From contig CP154955.1 in assembly GCA_039621445.1 (NCBI GenBank), positions 43,299,540 to 43,363,539 of the forward strand: 64,000 bases of DNA. The letters run 5' to 3'. The stretch's first letter is position 1, and each line of letters begins with the position of its first letter. This DNA comes from Euglena gracilis (taxonomy: Eukaryota > Euglenida > Euglenophyceae > Euglenales). The position numbers and the translations under genes are program-made. Shown here in pieces: positions 1 to 13,785 of the stretch. Under the pieces are notes generated by a model, which was not told the origin of the DNA, searched no databases, and worked only from the letters and a program-made list of their open reading frames with translations.

Positions 1-584
1 AAGAACAACAACACATAATACGTAATACACATATGTGTATTACATGTATGACATGTAATGCCACAGGCCCAAGCTTCCACGTGAGATACGCTTTCTGGCA
101 TGTGCACCCCAGGAAGCTGCACAAGACCAGGCGGAGATCCCACTGCGGCAAGAGACTGTGTACCTTATGGCACACAGTCCGAGGAAGACAATTGTCTGGG
201 CAGAGGTTTTCTTACAGAAATTCCCCTGGGGGGGGGGCAGCTGGAGGTTGGAAACAGGTTTTGGGGGGAAAAGATGCTAAGGGACCCACGCCAGAAAAAA
301 ATCTGGACCCAACACCAAGCAAAAAAAAAACCCCAAATCCAGCTGGGTCGATAGTTTTCACCTGAAATTTTGCAGTAAAATCCTCAAAGAACCATTCTTT
401 GACCTCAGTGAGGAGACTGAAAAAAAATGCGGAAAAAAAGCGCTACTCAGTCACCAAGCGATGCTTTGCAACGCCGTTGCGTAATACCCTTCATTTGGAA
501 AAGCCTGGGCAGGCGGCGGGGGGCACAACGCGACCGGCAGCAGGCAAGGCGCCCAAGGGGCCGCCCCCGCCGCCGCCCCCAGCT

Positions 585-3500
585 CTACTGCAGCCAGGAG
601 GGGATGTCGCTCTTCGGGGCCGCCGCCGCCGGGGCTACCGCGGAGGGTTGGCCGCTCACACCCGGGGGGGGGGGGGCCTAAATCCATCCGGGGAAAAAAA
701 CCACACCTGAAACCCATTCCCATTTTCGGCGTTTCGGCAAAGTTGGGGGGTTCAGGCGAAATGTTTTTCAGGGACCTCAGGAAAAAAACCTTTAAAACCC
801 CAATCCATTTTTTAGCCATTTTTTAAAAAAAAAGTTTCGGCCCAAACAATACCCTGGGACACTGTGCAAGGCTGGGGGGGGGGGTGGCTCGGCCTGGGGG
901 GGGGGGGGCTGAATGAAAAAGAGCCTGCAATTTTAAGCTGAAGACAAGTTTGTTAGAGGGACCTGACATTATCTTGTGTTCATCTAACCGCGTTCATACC
1001 AAGCCCTACAAGCCCATGCATCTGGGGAAGAATTTTTTTCCCGATCCAAGGTCGCTGAAGGGGGAGGTACCACCCCCTCCTTCAACGACAAGTTTGTCTC
1101 CGACTGGGAAGGAATGCGGTCAATAAAACAGCCAATGTTCATCTCCGCCCAATGGAGGAGGTCGTTAGACGAGGGGGTGGATCACAAACCAGCAAAAAAT
1201 TGGCCACATGTGGGGGGTATGTATTATTTTTGGCATATGGCCATTTCTTTGGCTGCTTTGGCCATTCCTTAACACTTTTGGCCATTTTTTGGCCAAAATT
1301 TAAAAACCTTCGGCCGTTTGTCAAAATCTCGCACACTTGTGTCAATTTTAGCCATTTTGGGTACCCCCTCCCTGTCTAAGAACTGGAAAAAATGGTAAGA
1401 ACTGGGGGGGTGCTTAATTCGCCAGAGTTTGGGGATTTTTCCAGGGGGAATTTTTTAACTGCAAAAAAAAAATCTGGCGCTTTGCGCCGAAAAGGAAAAA
1501 TTGCCCTGATTTTAGACGTCACCTGTTGAACTTGCGAGCATTTGGATGCAAAAATCAACAATATCTCACCAAATCAGGCTTCGAAGTTTAGAAAATTTCG
1601 AAAATTTCGAGAAATTCCTGTTAAAAATGCACACAAATCAATCTCCCCGAGAAGATGACCTTTAAGAAGATGGCTAAGGACCGGAGGGGGGTGCTGGACA
1701 AGGTTGGTTTGACGGGGGGGGGATTTGCAAACATTTTTTGGGAGGTCCACCCCTTTGCTTGCTTTCTTCTGAAGCCTTTGCGACACGATGTGGAGGTTTT
1801 TGAGGTTATAACACCCAGCATGGGTGTTTGGGAACCTTCCATCAGCTGCCTCATCAATATGGGATGTTGTGGAAAGCCTGTTTTCACTCTTCTCTTGCCT
1901 TGCCTGTTGTCAAGGCTTCAAAAATTAAAATAAATCTTGGTCCATTTTGCGCAATTGCAGTCGGAATACAATTTCATCACATTCATTTGCCAGCTCCAAA
2001 CATGCTGACATAGGAAGAAGCTCTTAGTTGGTCTCAAAATGCCACATGGTCGGTGCGCCCATCGTCCATGCGCGCATTTGCGCACACCCATCATTTTTTG
2101 CTATCGCGCGTATCCCCCTCATCAACCACCAGTGGCAGAGTTCTCTATCAGCCCATTTTGATCTATTTTACTTGTTGCATGTAAATTTCCACTCCTTTCA
2201 TCAACTTCAAAGAACCTCTAAATCGTGCCGCAAAGGCTTCAGAGCAAGCAAAGGGGTGGACCTGTAAACCCAACACCACCTGGCGCTGGCAGTTGTCACG
2301 AGGGAAATGGGGGGGGACCGAGGTTTTTGTGTGTATTTGGCAGGCAACAAGATTGTACTTACCCCCCCCCCCCGGCGGGCCAAATAAAATCTCCAGGGGG
2401 GTCAATTTCATCATTTTTTTTGCGTGATTGATGGAGTAGGGTTAGAGTTAGGCGTTCGGCCTAACTTTCTGACTAACTTGTTCGCCTAACACTGATCTGT
2501 AAGTTGGGCCTAAAGTTGGGCCTAACTCGTAATCCTAACCCTACTCCAAAAACACAAAATTTTTTGACCCAGGGGGCAAATAAAATCTTGCTGCCATTTA
2601 GCGAACTTGAGGATGTGTTACAGAGGGTCAAAAGTCAAAAACACCAAGTTTGTGCCATTCTCCCAGGTGTAACCACCAGGAAAAAAAATGAAAATCAACA
2701 AATGGGAGGCTGCAAGCAGTCCAAAGACCTGAACCCTCCAAAACAAAAAAAGTTTTGTGCTGGTGTGCGCAAACGCGCACACCACCACAAAATGCTTAAG
2801 TACGAGTTACACTGCCTAAGATGCAATTGCTCAAAAAGGGGGAAAAAACGAAAAAAAAATACGGCATTTTGTGTCGAAAAGGAACTTCCTTCCGCTTTTG
2901 TGGTCAACTGCTTAACTTCAAGGCATTTGGATGTTAAAATCAACAATATCTCACAAAATCAACCTTCGTGTTTGCTGAAATAGAGAAACTTTCAGAATAT
3001 TCTATGACAAAATGAGAATTTTATGACGATGAGAAAATTTGCTTCCCGAAAACATGCCTTTGAAAAGATCGTTAAGCAACGGGGTCGGTGCTAAGGCAAA
3101 AGGGGGGGAAGGTGGGGTAAAAACCCTGGGGTGGGGTTGGGCCCTCCCTTTAACCGGTCCAGTTTTTGTTTAACACTCACTTGTTCCCCACCGCTGCCTG
3201 TGAGGTGGTGGGGAGGCAAAATTCCCGGGGGGGGGAGGCAGGCATTTGGACGGCCCTTTGGCAGTGACCGTGAAACATTATTTAAATCTGCAGCGCTTAA
3301 AAAATGAATCGGAGGTCTAAATAATTGAACGCATGCGCTGGGATGAGTGGCCAACAGCGGGAGGCTGATTCGGCCGCCGACTGCCATTACCGAAAGACAG
3401 CCGCAGGCATCCGTCGAGCAATCCATGCATAAACCACGATGACGAAGCGGGGTCGACAAAAAAACCGGAATGGACGATGGCAAACATGGAAATGCAAAGC

Positions 3501-6500
3501 TGCGTTCATCTCAGCAACCCACGCAACAAATGCGCACCAGCGGTCATCCCGGTGTGCCGCTGCCTCGCGGACGCCTGCCCGGGACGTACCCCGCGGGCTT
3601 GGCCTCCGGGACACTGTTCGGCGCCGGCTCATCCAACCACGACGGGCCCTTTGGGGCGGCGGGCTTCTCGGCGGGGGCCGGGCCCAGCAGGCGGCTGGCG
3701 CCGGTGCCCCAGCCCGAGGGCTTTGGCGCGTCGCCGCCGCCGCCGCCGCCGCTGAGCCACGGCCATACATTCACTTCGCAAGCACCAGGGGAGCAACCCC
3801 CCCCCCCCCCGGTTCTAAATTCAGGCGGAGTTTCAAAAACCCACAGTTTTGGCTGGGAATCCACTGACCCAAAGATTACCGTCGCATCGTATTTCACCAT
3901 CAGTATCAATGACATTTCGGGCCCATGTTTGAACATGATTTCAGCAGCTTGCGTTTGAAATTTCTCCCAAAACTAATAATTTCAAAAAAAAGAGTGACAG
4001 CAAACACCTATGACTCCAAAAAAAACAGGTGGTTATGGAACATCTTTTTTGTATGTCCCCACCTCAAAAAAAGGGGGTTTGACATTCGGTCGCCAAATCA
4101 AGCACACCGGGGAGGGGCGCTCACTTTTCCCCTGGGCCCCACTTTAAACACCCACCGATGACCTGTGCAGGAATACTAGGTGGGTGGGTTTTGGAGTTTC
4201 AAAAAAAAAGTGGGGCCAAGGGAAAGGCCGAAGTCATGCAGGGATTAAGTGAAGCTATGACCATGAGGGCAAGCCCCCAGGGGCTGGGGCCCAGGCGCTG
4301 GGCTGGGGGGCGGCCGTCGGGGACAGCGTTGGGACACCGCCCATGGGAGGGACAATGCACCGCAGGGCCTCCGGGCTCCTGGCGCAAGGATTGCAACAGA
4401 AGTGGCTGGCTGTCCACAGGGAAAGAGCCACCCTGGTGCCCACAGCACATCTGGGTCCGCACAAGATGGGACTCATGGTTCATTCACTCATGTACATATA
4501 CTATGGATACTTGATTACCCCCCCGGGCAACTGTCCGAACCTGGAAGGGTTCCCCAGAAGTCACCGGGGCCACCTTCCGGGGTGCGCATTGTGGAAACAC
4601 CTCGAACAGCTCCGGAAACCCAATCTGCCGAAGGCGGCACCGCCAACAACGCTGGGCGGCGCGGCAGTGGCAGCGGGAGCGGCGGGCAGCCAGGAGGGCT
4701 GTCCCGGGCCCGGGCCAGGGGCGGGGGCGGCGTTGGGGGCGGGCGGGGTCGGCGCGCCGGGGGCGGCCCCCGCCAGCCACGACGGCTGAGTCGGGGCGGG
4801 CGCGGGCGCGGCGCTGGCGGGGCTGAGTGGTCTGGGCCACCAGACCGCTCGGACTGGCACGGGCAGCCGAGCGCATCCACCGCCGGGAACCATCAACCCG
4901 GTTTGGTTCTGGCAAATCCATTCAAAGGTGTGAGAAGAGAACCTGGACCCTTCACCAACAAAAAGGAGGGATGTCCGCCCCCCGCCCCCCATGCCTCAAA
5001 TTTCAGCCTGGTCCCACAACCGTGGTCAATTGGCTGCAGCTCCTCCCCCAAACGCCAATATGCAACCATTCAGCCCCGGGCGCTGGGGGCCGGGGCAACT
5101 GGGGCCGGCGCGGAGGGGTTGCTCGATAGCCACGACGGCCGCTGCGAAGGGCCGGCGGGGGCGGCGGCGGCGGGGACGGAGGGGGCCGGCGCTGGCGCGG
5201 GGGTTGGGCACAGGGACGCCTGACGGCCGGCGTGGGACCAGCGATGGGGACTACCGGTGGGCGTCAAGGAGATGGACGCACCGTCGCCGTTGTGAGGCAC
5301 CGTTGGTGACTGAGCTGTCCTCCAGCTGGCATTCGATGTCGTGCCGAATGTTCATGGTAATTGGGGCAAACTTTGGCCGCAAAACATCACCTGGTTGCTT
5401 TAGCAACAGCAGTTGAATGTCGCATCCAATCGAGCAAATATGCGTTTTTTTGAGAATTCCAATAAAACCCTGTTAATAACACATGCATGCCTTGGGCAAA
5501 TTATCAAAAGTTGCGGGCCAAGGGAACTGGAGGGAAAGGACAAAGTCCCAAAAGGTTGAATCTGCCAACCTGCTGGCAGCCAGGCCAGAGCATCCCTGGG
5601 GGGCTGCGGGTTGAGCCACGACGGCGCGGCGGGGGCTGCGATGACCGGCGCTGCTACGGCGGGCGGCGCCGGCGGGGGCGCCGCACCGCCCCCGCCGCCC
5701 AGCCACGCCGGCGGGCCATTGGCCACCGGCGCCGCGGGGGGGGGCGGGGCGACGGGGGCCGGGGCCGGGGGGGCGGGGGCGGCCGCCAGCCACGGCGGCA
5801 GTCCGCCAGTGGGGGCGGGGGGCGGGGCGGCCGGGGCGACGGGCGGCGCGGGAGGCACCGGAGTGGGGGCCAGCCAGGAGGGGGCGGCCGCCGGAGGGGC
5901 CGGACCGGCGGGCGCCGCCACCGGGGGCAGAGAGCAGGGGGACGATGGGTTAAACACGGTGGGCAGCAAGCTGAGAAACGGCCAGGGCCCAGAGCGTTTT
6001 TTTTAAAGACTGGGGGGAGAGGGGGTCCCCCCACCCAGCGGGGGGTCCAGAGGACCCACTTTGGGGGTAAATTTTGGGGTCAAAATTTCATTTGGCGCTT
6101 TGGGCCAAAAAAAAGGCCAAAATGGCCAAAGCCCTGCCTCCAGCTGGGAACCCACCATTGCCTTGGGGGTACCCCGGAGAGGGTCCGGTTCCACCCCACC
6201 CCCTTCCTCCCCCCCGAGGGGGGTCCAATTTGAAGAAAAAAAATCCCTGGCCCAGAATGGCTTGCCTCCACCGTCAGTCTTGGAAGCGCTGCACAGGGCA
6301 TTGTTTTTGGGTGGGTTTGCCCGAAAGGATTGGGGGAGTGAGTCAGCCTGTGTGCGCGCGCACATGCACACGTGTGTGGGTTTCTTTGCAGCCAGAGAAT
6401 AACCCGGGGGCGCCAGCGACCCCACTCCCTGTGTGGTGCGGGTATGGCGATCGCTGGAGCAGTGTCGGTGCCAGAGGCGGGGGCAGCGGCCGTGGCCGGC

Positions 6501-8879
6501 TCTGGCGATTTGGCCGCGGCAGGCGGCGCAGCTGCGGTCAGAAGCAGCCTGTGAAGAAAACATCACCAAAAGCCATCCAACCCCAAAACCACAAGAGAAA
6601 GAGCAGAGTCCTCCACCTTTGGGAAGCGAAGGAGCACAAGGACGAGAAGGATCAGCTTGCACGACAGCAAAAAAAAAAGAGGAATATGACATCAATAACA
6701 GTGGTACCAGACGTCTACGGCTCCCACACAATAACTTCCGGAACTTGTAGGGATGTGATAACCTGGGCAATCGCCTTCCAAAAAACATCACTAATCGTTG
6801 TAGAGGCTAATCTCCTCTGCTGTATCCACAGCCCCAGCTACTCCTTCCCGGCAAGTTGCCGCATGACAGATCGAGGCCCTTGTACCTTCCTAATCTGTGA
6901 AGTCAGCTGGTACCCTGTCTGGGTGTAATGTCCAGAAGGTACCTCCATTGTTTTTGAAAAAATGAGCCTTTTTCAAAAAAAAAGATGCATTTTTTTCATG
7001 TGGATAAAATCCTCAGTGGCAGGTTCCAAAGCCACCCATTGCCTTGGTTGGGCTTGGTTTGGCATACGGGTGGGGTCAAAAATCACAAGATTTGGCTCTA
7101 AACGCCAGTGTCCAAATCAAATTCTTGTCGAAGTACGGAAATGCGCACACCGACCAAAAAAAGCATAAATGCGAGGTGCGGTGAAGAATCCCCCCCCCCC
7201 CGGCGCGGGGCTGGTCGTGGGTCAAAAAGTGCCCAAAATGGGCTTTTCTCATCAGACTGGCCTCAATTTCGTACAGCGCGCTGCAGCTGCTGGCTTGGGC
7301 ACTGCTGCGTGGTGCAGGGGCGCACTAATTATACACGCCATATGTCCTGGTAGGGGCACAACTTATTTGTACACCAAATTTTGTGGGTGGGACCCAACCC
7401 CAGCCCCAAAGCCTCTGCCATCCCATCGGGAAGGGTGCTGGTGAGCCAGGCAGATCCTGAACGGCTGTCCGGGGGCTCCACTCCACGGGGTTGGCCGCTT
7501 GGCAAAGGGGTTGGAGGAGAAGCCGAACGGGTTGTTCCGGCCTGGAGGGAACAGGGGTTTGGCAGGGGCCTCAGCGGCGGCGGGAGGGGTGGGCTGCGAG
7601 CAGGGCGGCTCGCAACTCCATGGATCCAGCTATTTTCTTGGATTTTGTAGGTCTGTCACAGTCAGCCCCAGTGTGCTCAGACGGGGGGGGGAGGCCAAAG
7701 CCACCCATGTGCGTTAGCCTGCACTGTGGTGTGGTGTGGTGTGGTGTGGTGTGGTGTGGTGTGGTGTGGTGTGGTGTGGTGTGGTGTGGTGTGGTGGTGG
7801 ACAAACTGCGGAGAACATCACCAAACAGAATTCGGACATTGGGAAGACATTGGGGTCAAAACAAAAAAAACCACAAATACTGCACAAACAGGTGAATACA
7901 CACACACACACACACACAATGCAATGGATATCGACAGGTGCTTCCAAACATGGCAAAACCCAGCAAAATCAATCCCAACTCAGAGTTTGTCCAACGTTTT
8001 GTCCTGACCTTGGGGTTGTAAACACCGAAAGCAATTCGGTCTCCAAGTGGAGATTCGCGCTGCCTGAATCTGGATGAGGCACATGGGGCACCCTGGTCGC
8101 TCTGCCGGGGCTGCCTTGAGGACGGCAGGCGGTGAGGCTGCCAGCGCCGGCCCGGCTGGTGGCTGCAGCGGTGGCGGCGGCGGCCCTGCCGGGGCTGCGG
8201 GGCCGGCCGGGGTCGGGGCGGGCTCCGCCTCCAGCCAGGCGGGCGGCTGCGGTGCGGGCTGCGAGACGCTGGTGGCCAGGGCCGGGGAGGGCTGGGCGGG
8301 CGGGGGCGGCGGGGCGGGGGAGACGGGGGCCAGCCATGCGCAGACGTCAACGGGAGGGGTGGAGGAGTCCCCACCTCCGGGGGCTGTACTCAGGTGAGCA
8401 GAAGAATTTCAGTGCAGTCCAGGTCAGTTCAGAAGAATTGGGTCAGGGCGGTCCTGAACACAAGGACTTTTCCATCCCGGCACACTTAATGCAAAAACCC
8501 GTAAGGCCGAAAAAATCGCCATCTTTGGCAGAAACGGGTCGACATTGGGGGACAATGATTTCTGGCATCTTGGGCGATCGCCATCCACCCCAACAATCAA
8601 CAAATGCGTATTTTGACTTTTTTAAGTTTTCGACTCCGCACACTGGCCGTTTGGCCCATTGGCGGTCCTGAAGGGGCCTTATTAAAAAAAAAAATCCCCT
8701 CTCTCTCCCTCTCCCATATGAACCGCCCTGCCCCCCATATTCTTCCTCCTCCTCACCCATACCTGTTCAGGCCTGACCAGGAAGGCTCCCCCTTGGGTGG
8801 GGAGGGGGCTGTTGGAGATTGGAAGGGGGCGGTCGGCGAGGCACACTCCGGTGGGGGCAGGCCCAGTGGATGCGCGAAG
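585..8879 (-). CDS. Multi-exon gene for a Pro/Ala-rich protein with repeated P-[S/A]-W-L motifs
   Basis: Likely exons, read from high to low coordinates: 8763-8879, 8092-8383, 7457-7593, 6421-6548, 5570-5970, about 5085-5190, 4641-4822, 4262-4378, 3590-3751 and terminal 585-654 (TAG at 585-587). Most begin after good acceptors (TTCTTCACAG at 6549, TTTCTCAG at 5971). Conceptual translation is almost pure P/A/G with recurring tryptophan motifs: PPAWLEAE, APSWLAPT, LPPWLAAA, PPAWLGGG, APSWLNPQ, RPSWLSSN, QPSWLAGA, QPSWLPAA, GPSWLDEP and a C-terminal IPSWLQ. The 7457-7593 exon carries NNPFGF and SNPFAK; NPF tripeptides are the ligand of EH domains in endocytic proteins. No globular domain is visible, so the N-terminus probably lies upstream or is missed. 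The choice of frame in each exon rests on the shared motif and composition. Phases between neighbouring exons do not all agree, so some exons or boundaries are wrong or missing. Function unknown; a disordered scaffold or adaptor is an inference. Confidence 0.55.
1455..1680 (+). repeat. Dispersed repeat, copy 1
   Basis: Shares an ordered series of blocks with about 2850-3080: an A-run followed by a cggca/ggcgc ... ccgaaaagga block, then a gcatttggatg block, then aaaatcaacaatatctcac, then an aagaagat/aaaagat block. Similarity is visible by eye over about 230 bp but strongly diverged. No coding capacity recognised. Confidence 0.6.
2393..2576. mobile_element. Small foldback element with TTAGGG-like arms, copy 1
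   Basis: Inverted ends of the type CCAGGGGGGTCAA ... TTGACCCAGGGGG enclose inverted blocks containing GGAGTAGGGTTAG and its complement. The 12-bp direct repeat caaataaaatct lies immediately outside both ends (2381-2392 and 2577-2588), as expected of a target duplication. It shares the ...GGGGGGTCAA ... GATGGA(G/A)TAGGGTTAG order with the larger foldback at 30038-30323. Confidence 0.6.
2850..3080 (+). repeat. Dispersed repeat, copy 2
   Basis: Second, diverged copy of the block order seen at 1455-1680, in the same orientation. It lies 1.4 kb away, with the 2393-2576 foldback element in between. Confidence 0.6.
5995..6249. mobile_element. hAT-like MITE, copy 1 (255 bp)
   Basis: Non-coding, G/C-run-rich element whose ends read cgtttttttt-aaagactgg and, on the other side, ...aaaaaaaatccctg. 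It is flanked by gcccagag (5987-5994) and gcccagaa (6250-6257), an 8-bp target duplication with one mismatch. Eight-base duplications and CAGGG-type termini are typical of hAT elements. It lies in an intron of the W-L repeat gene: the proximal duplication is 16 bp from the 3' splice site at 5971. Confidence 0.75.
6558..7456. other. Intronic stretch without recognised exons
   Basis: Contains poly-A and poly-C runs and no repeat that I could match elsewhere. Nothing coding can be supported on either strand. Confidence 0.4.
7725..7797 (+). repeat. (GTGGT)n pentanucleotide microsatellite
   Basis: About fourteen perfect tandem copies of GTGGT, with a short (CA)n tract about 100 bp downstream at 7894-7918. 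It lies in an intron of the W-L repeat gene. Confidence 0.95.
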
Positions 8880-8918
8880 CTGCGAGCAGTGCGCAGTTTT
8901 GGAGAGTTGGCGTCGTTG

Positions 8919-9171
8919 GAGGGGTTTAAGGCCGGGGGGGGGGGAGGCGGTCCCCCCACCCACCGGGGGGGGGGGGGTCCCGGGGGACCACTCACTTTCC
9001 CCGAAAATGGAAATGGCCAAAAATGCCAAAAAAATGGCATTTTTCAAAAAATTTTGGCGCCTTCGTAAACATCCCACCCCCCTCCGGGGGACCCCCCAGG
9101 GGGGGGGCACAGCCGGACCCACCCAACCTCGCCCCCCCCCCAAATGTCCAAGACTTAAAAAAAAAACCCTG
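8919..9171. mobile_element. hAT-like MITE, copy 2 (253 bp)
   Basis: Ends gaggggtttaaggcc and ...cttaaaaaaaaaaccctg, with a perfect 8-bp duplication CGTCGTTG at 8911-8918 and 9172-9179. The centre holds poly-G/C blocks and a ggcgccttcg remnant. The proximal duplication is about 30 bp from the acceptor of the 8763-8879 exon. Confidence 0.8.
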
Positions 9172-9179
9172 CGTCGTTG

Positions 9180-11445
<2,266 letters not shown>

Positions 11446-11862
11446 ACCACTCCTCCCACCACACAGGACTTGACTTTACTTTAACACACACAATCAACAC
11501 ACAGTTCACACACAGGCTGGCAACTTGCCGGGGAGGGTTGAGTGAAAGGGAGGGATGCCTGAGAACAGGGATGCCTGAGAACTTTATTCCCAAAGAGGAG
11601 GAGCACCAGTAACCCGCCCCCAAATAACAAGGCATTGCCCTTTCAGTGGGCAGTCCCGAAATAACAGGGCGGGGGGGAAGGCCGAAAAAGATGGTTCCAA
11701 TAACGGGGTATCCTCATTTCTTTGGTCCAAGGGATTTGTGAGGACACAAATATTCCACAATTCTTGCCTGCCGCGAGTACATACATGTACATATGTAGAC
11801 AAACATGCATGCTTATCTGTGTGTTTGGCGGGATTTACCAGTTATCTCCCCAGGGGGGTCTA

Positions 11863-13610
11863 TTAGTAGTGAAAATCGGGGCGAGATCCAACGTTTGATG
11901 ATGGCAGGTAGTGCGCGAATAATGGGGCAGGGGGGCGGGTTTTCGAAGAATCGGCGGCGTTCCCGCCTTTTCCTGCCGGTGGTCCGGCAGATTTTCCGCT
12001 TTTGCCTGGTGCTGGCCATGCGGCTTTTCCGCCTTTGCCAGGTGGGGCTTTCCCACCTTTCTCCTGGCCTTTTCCTTTCCCCTTACCCTTACCTTTACCT
12101 TTACTCTTACCCTTCGTGTTAGACAGCCATTCGAATGTCGCCCAGTAATCCCAGTATTCTGCATCTTCCGCAGTATATGCCGGGTAAGTCACGGATTCCG
12201 TGCTGGGCTTCCAAGCAAATTCCTGCTCAGCCTCACCACGATTCGAGTAAACTGGTGCGACCGGGGGTGGTCGGGTTTCACGACGTGCCCGTTCCGCCGT
12301 CACATCTGGCGCTGGTGAAGATTCCTCGTCAGCGTGGACGTGCATCGCTGCGGGCGGATTTTTCGACCTCGGCGAGCGGCGCTGTGGCTGCGGCGTCAGA
12401 TTTTCCGTGCCGCGGTCACGCTTGCCGGCGGCAGAGCTTGTGTGTCGTGCTGATGGCGCTTCCGCCACAGCAACATCCCGCTGTCGCGTTGGCTGACCTG
12501 ACCGTGATGGGGCTGGGACTCCGGTGAGAGCTGTCACAGCAGCATCATGCTGCTGGCGCTCTTCCCTTGTCATTTCCGCCCGGGCAGGGTATCCCTGTCC
12601 GGCGGAAACAGGGGGCTGACGTGCGATTTGTCTCTGGATCGTCACCGCATATTCATACTGTTGACGCTCCTCCTCAGAGTCGAATGGCCGGCCAGTCCAC
12701 AGGTTGACGGGTTCATCCCGTACCTGGGGGACCGGCGCTCGAGGCGCTGCTGCGGCTTCCCGCGGACGAGCACTTCGGGCACTGTCAGACGTCGCGGGAG
12801 GGTTTCCCTCCGCGTGACGTCTTGGCATAGGGTCAGGTATGGTAGGGTGGGGTTGAGGTGGATACTGATCTCGTTGCACTGGTCTCTCCGCATAAACAGA
12901 CGTATGTGCCTCCTGGGGATAATCCCCAGAGACCGTGTACTGAGACACATGCTCCTGCGCGGGATGATCCCGCCGGGGCATGCACTCAGGGGATCGAAAA
13001 ATATTTTCTTTCACACGTGGGTGTTCACTCCGGACGGGTGCTTCCCCTGTCTCTTCCTCGGATAATCCGGGGGAGTGAGCGCGATAATGTGCAGTGTAAG
13101 TGCCAACCGGTGGAACTTGTCGTGCTACCTGAGGCGGGACTTTCACGCCCAGGTCACGCATGGTAATGTCCTTGTGAATCCCGACGTGTCCGAGTCGGTG
13201 TAATACACCGAACCAGTCATCATCGCCTGGGCGCACATACACCACAGGGCTGGAGGGGTGTTCGCGATGGTCAGAATTTGACGACAGTGGTCATCCCACA
13301 ATACCTGTGTGAAGTGGTCTGATGCCGGGTTTGCGCTCATACGCATAACGCGGTTCATCGTCTCCGCCGTGCGGTGGATCATCACACCCGCATACGGTGG
13401 GAGGCGACGAGAGCCTGATGGCTGAGATGGCCGCGCTTCCGCGTACATCGGGGTCATCCTGCTACTGCTGCTGGCTTCAGGGTTTCCCTGAGCCGCAGGC
13501 CGTGCAGGTGGCTGCGTACCGTATCGGTACGCATATTGGTCAGGTTGAGGGTGAGTGGTGGGGTGGTAAGGTGGTGGTACTCTGCCTGGCTCCCTTCCAC
13601 CGGGCAGCAT
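11863..13610 (-). CDS. Frameshifted ORF with Gly/Lys-rich C-terminus next to chromovirus pol
   Basis: Two overlapping minus-strand frames (13610-13143 and 13245-11863) read as one protein if a single frameshift near 13240 is allowed. The first gives a Pro/Arg-rich N-terminus. The second continues through an Arg/Glu/Pro-rich centre to a tail of repeated GKGKGKG and GKGGKA units before the stop at 11863. The basic glycine-lysine tail suggests nucleic-acid binding. It lies just downstream, on the same strand, of a Ty3/gypsy integrase end (13.79-14.40 kb). It may therefore be an extra ORF of that element, a displaced Gag or an unrelated gene. No zinc knuckle or recognisable domain is present. The frameshift suggests decay, although a homopolymer read error cannot be excluded. 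Confidence 0.55.
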
Positions 13611-13785
13611 GATACCGCCCGGGGTCCGTACGGTGGGTTGGTTAGGTTGTTGGGCGTGAGGTGGTAAGTGTAACCGCTTGACTATTGTCTGGTAAAAAAA
13701 TACTGCGGAAAGAATGAATGATAAGAATCAATGATAAAAAGAAAAGAAAAACAACATGGGTTTCCCATGCGTTCTCAAAAACTTG

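Larger units (their letters stand above)
660..3589. other. Intron or non-coding repeat-rich DNA inside the W-L repeat gene
   Basis: No convincing exon on either strand. The stretch holds poly-G/poly-C runs, a dispersed repeat pair (about 1455-1680 and 2850-3080) and a small foldback element at 2393-2576. Confidence 0.5.

Noticed and set aside
5487-6233. 248-codon plus-strand Gly/Arg-rich ORF
   Set aside because: It is the antisense shadow of the GC-rich 5570-5970 exon and continues into a MITE.
6421-6548. LIM-like zinc pattern (CAACRGQIARAGHG ... WHRHC) on the minus strand
   Set aside because: It appears in one of two open frames of a GC-rich exon. The other frame has the same Pro/Ala composition as the rest of the gene, and the second half of a LIM domain is absent.
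8000-8092. Possible CxxC...CxxC finger (CPMCLIQIQ ... NCFRC) after the 8092-8383 exon
   Set aside because: It lies beyond a usable GT donor and runs straight into a stop; most likely intron translated by chance.
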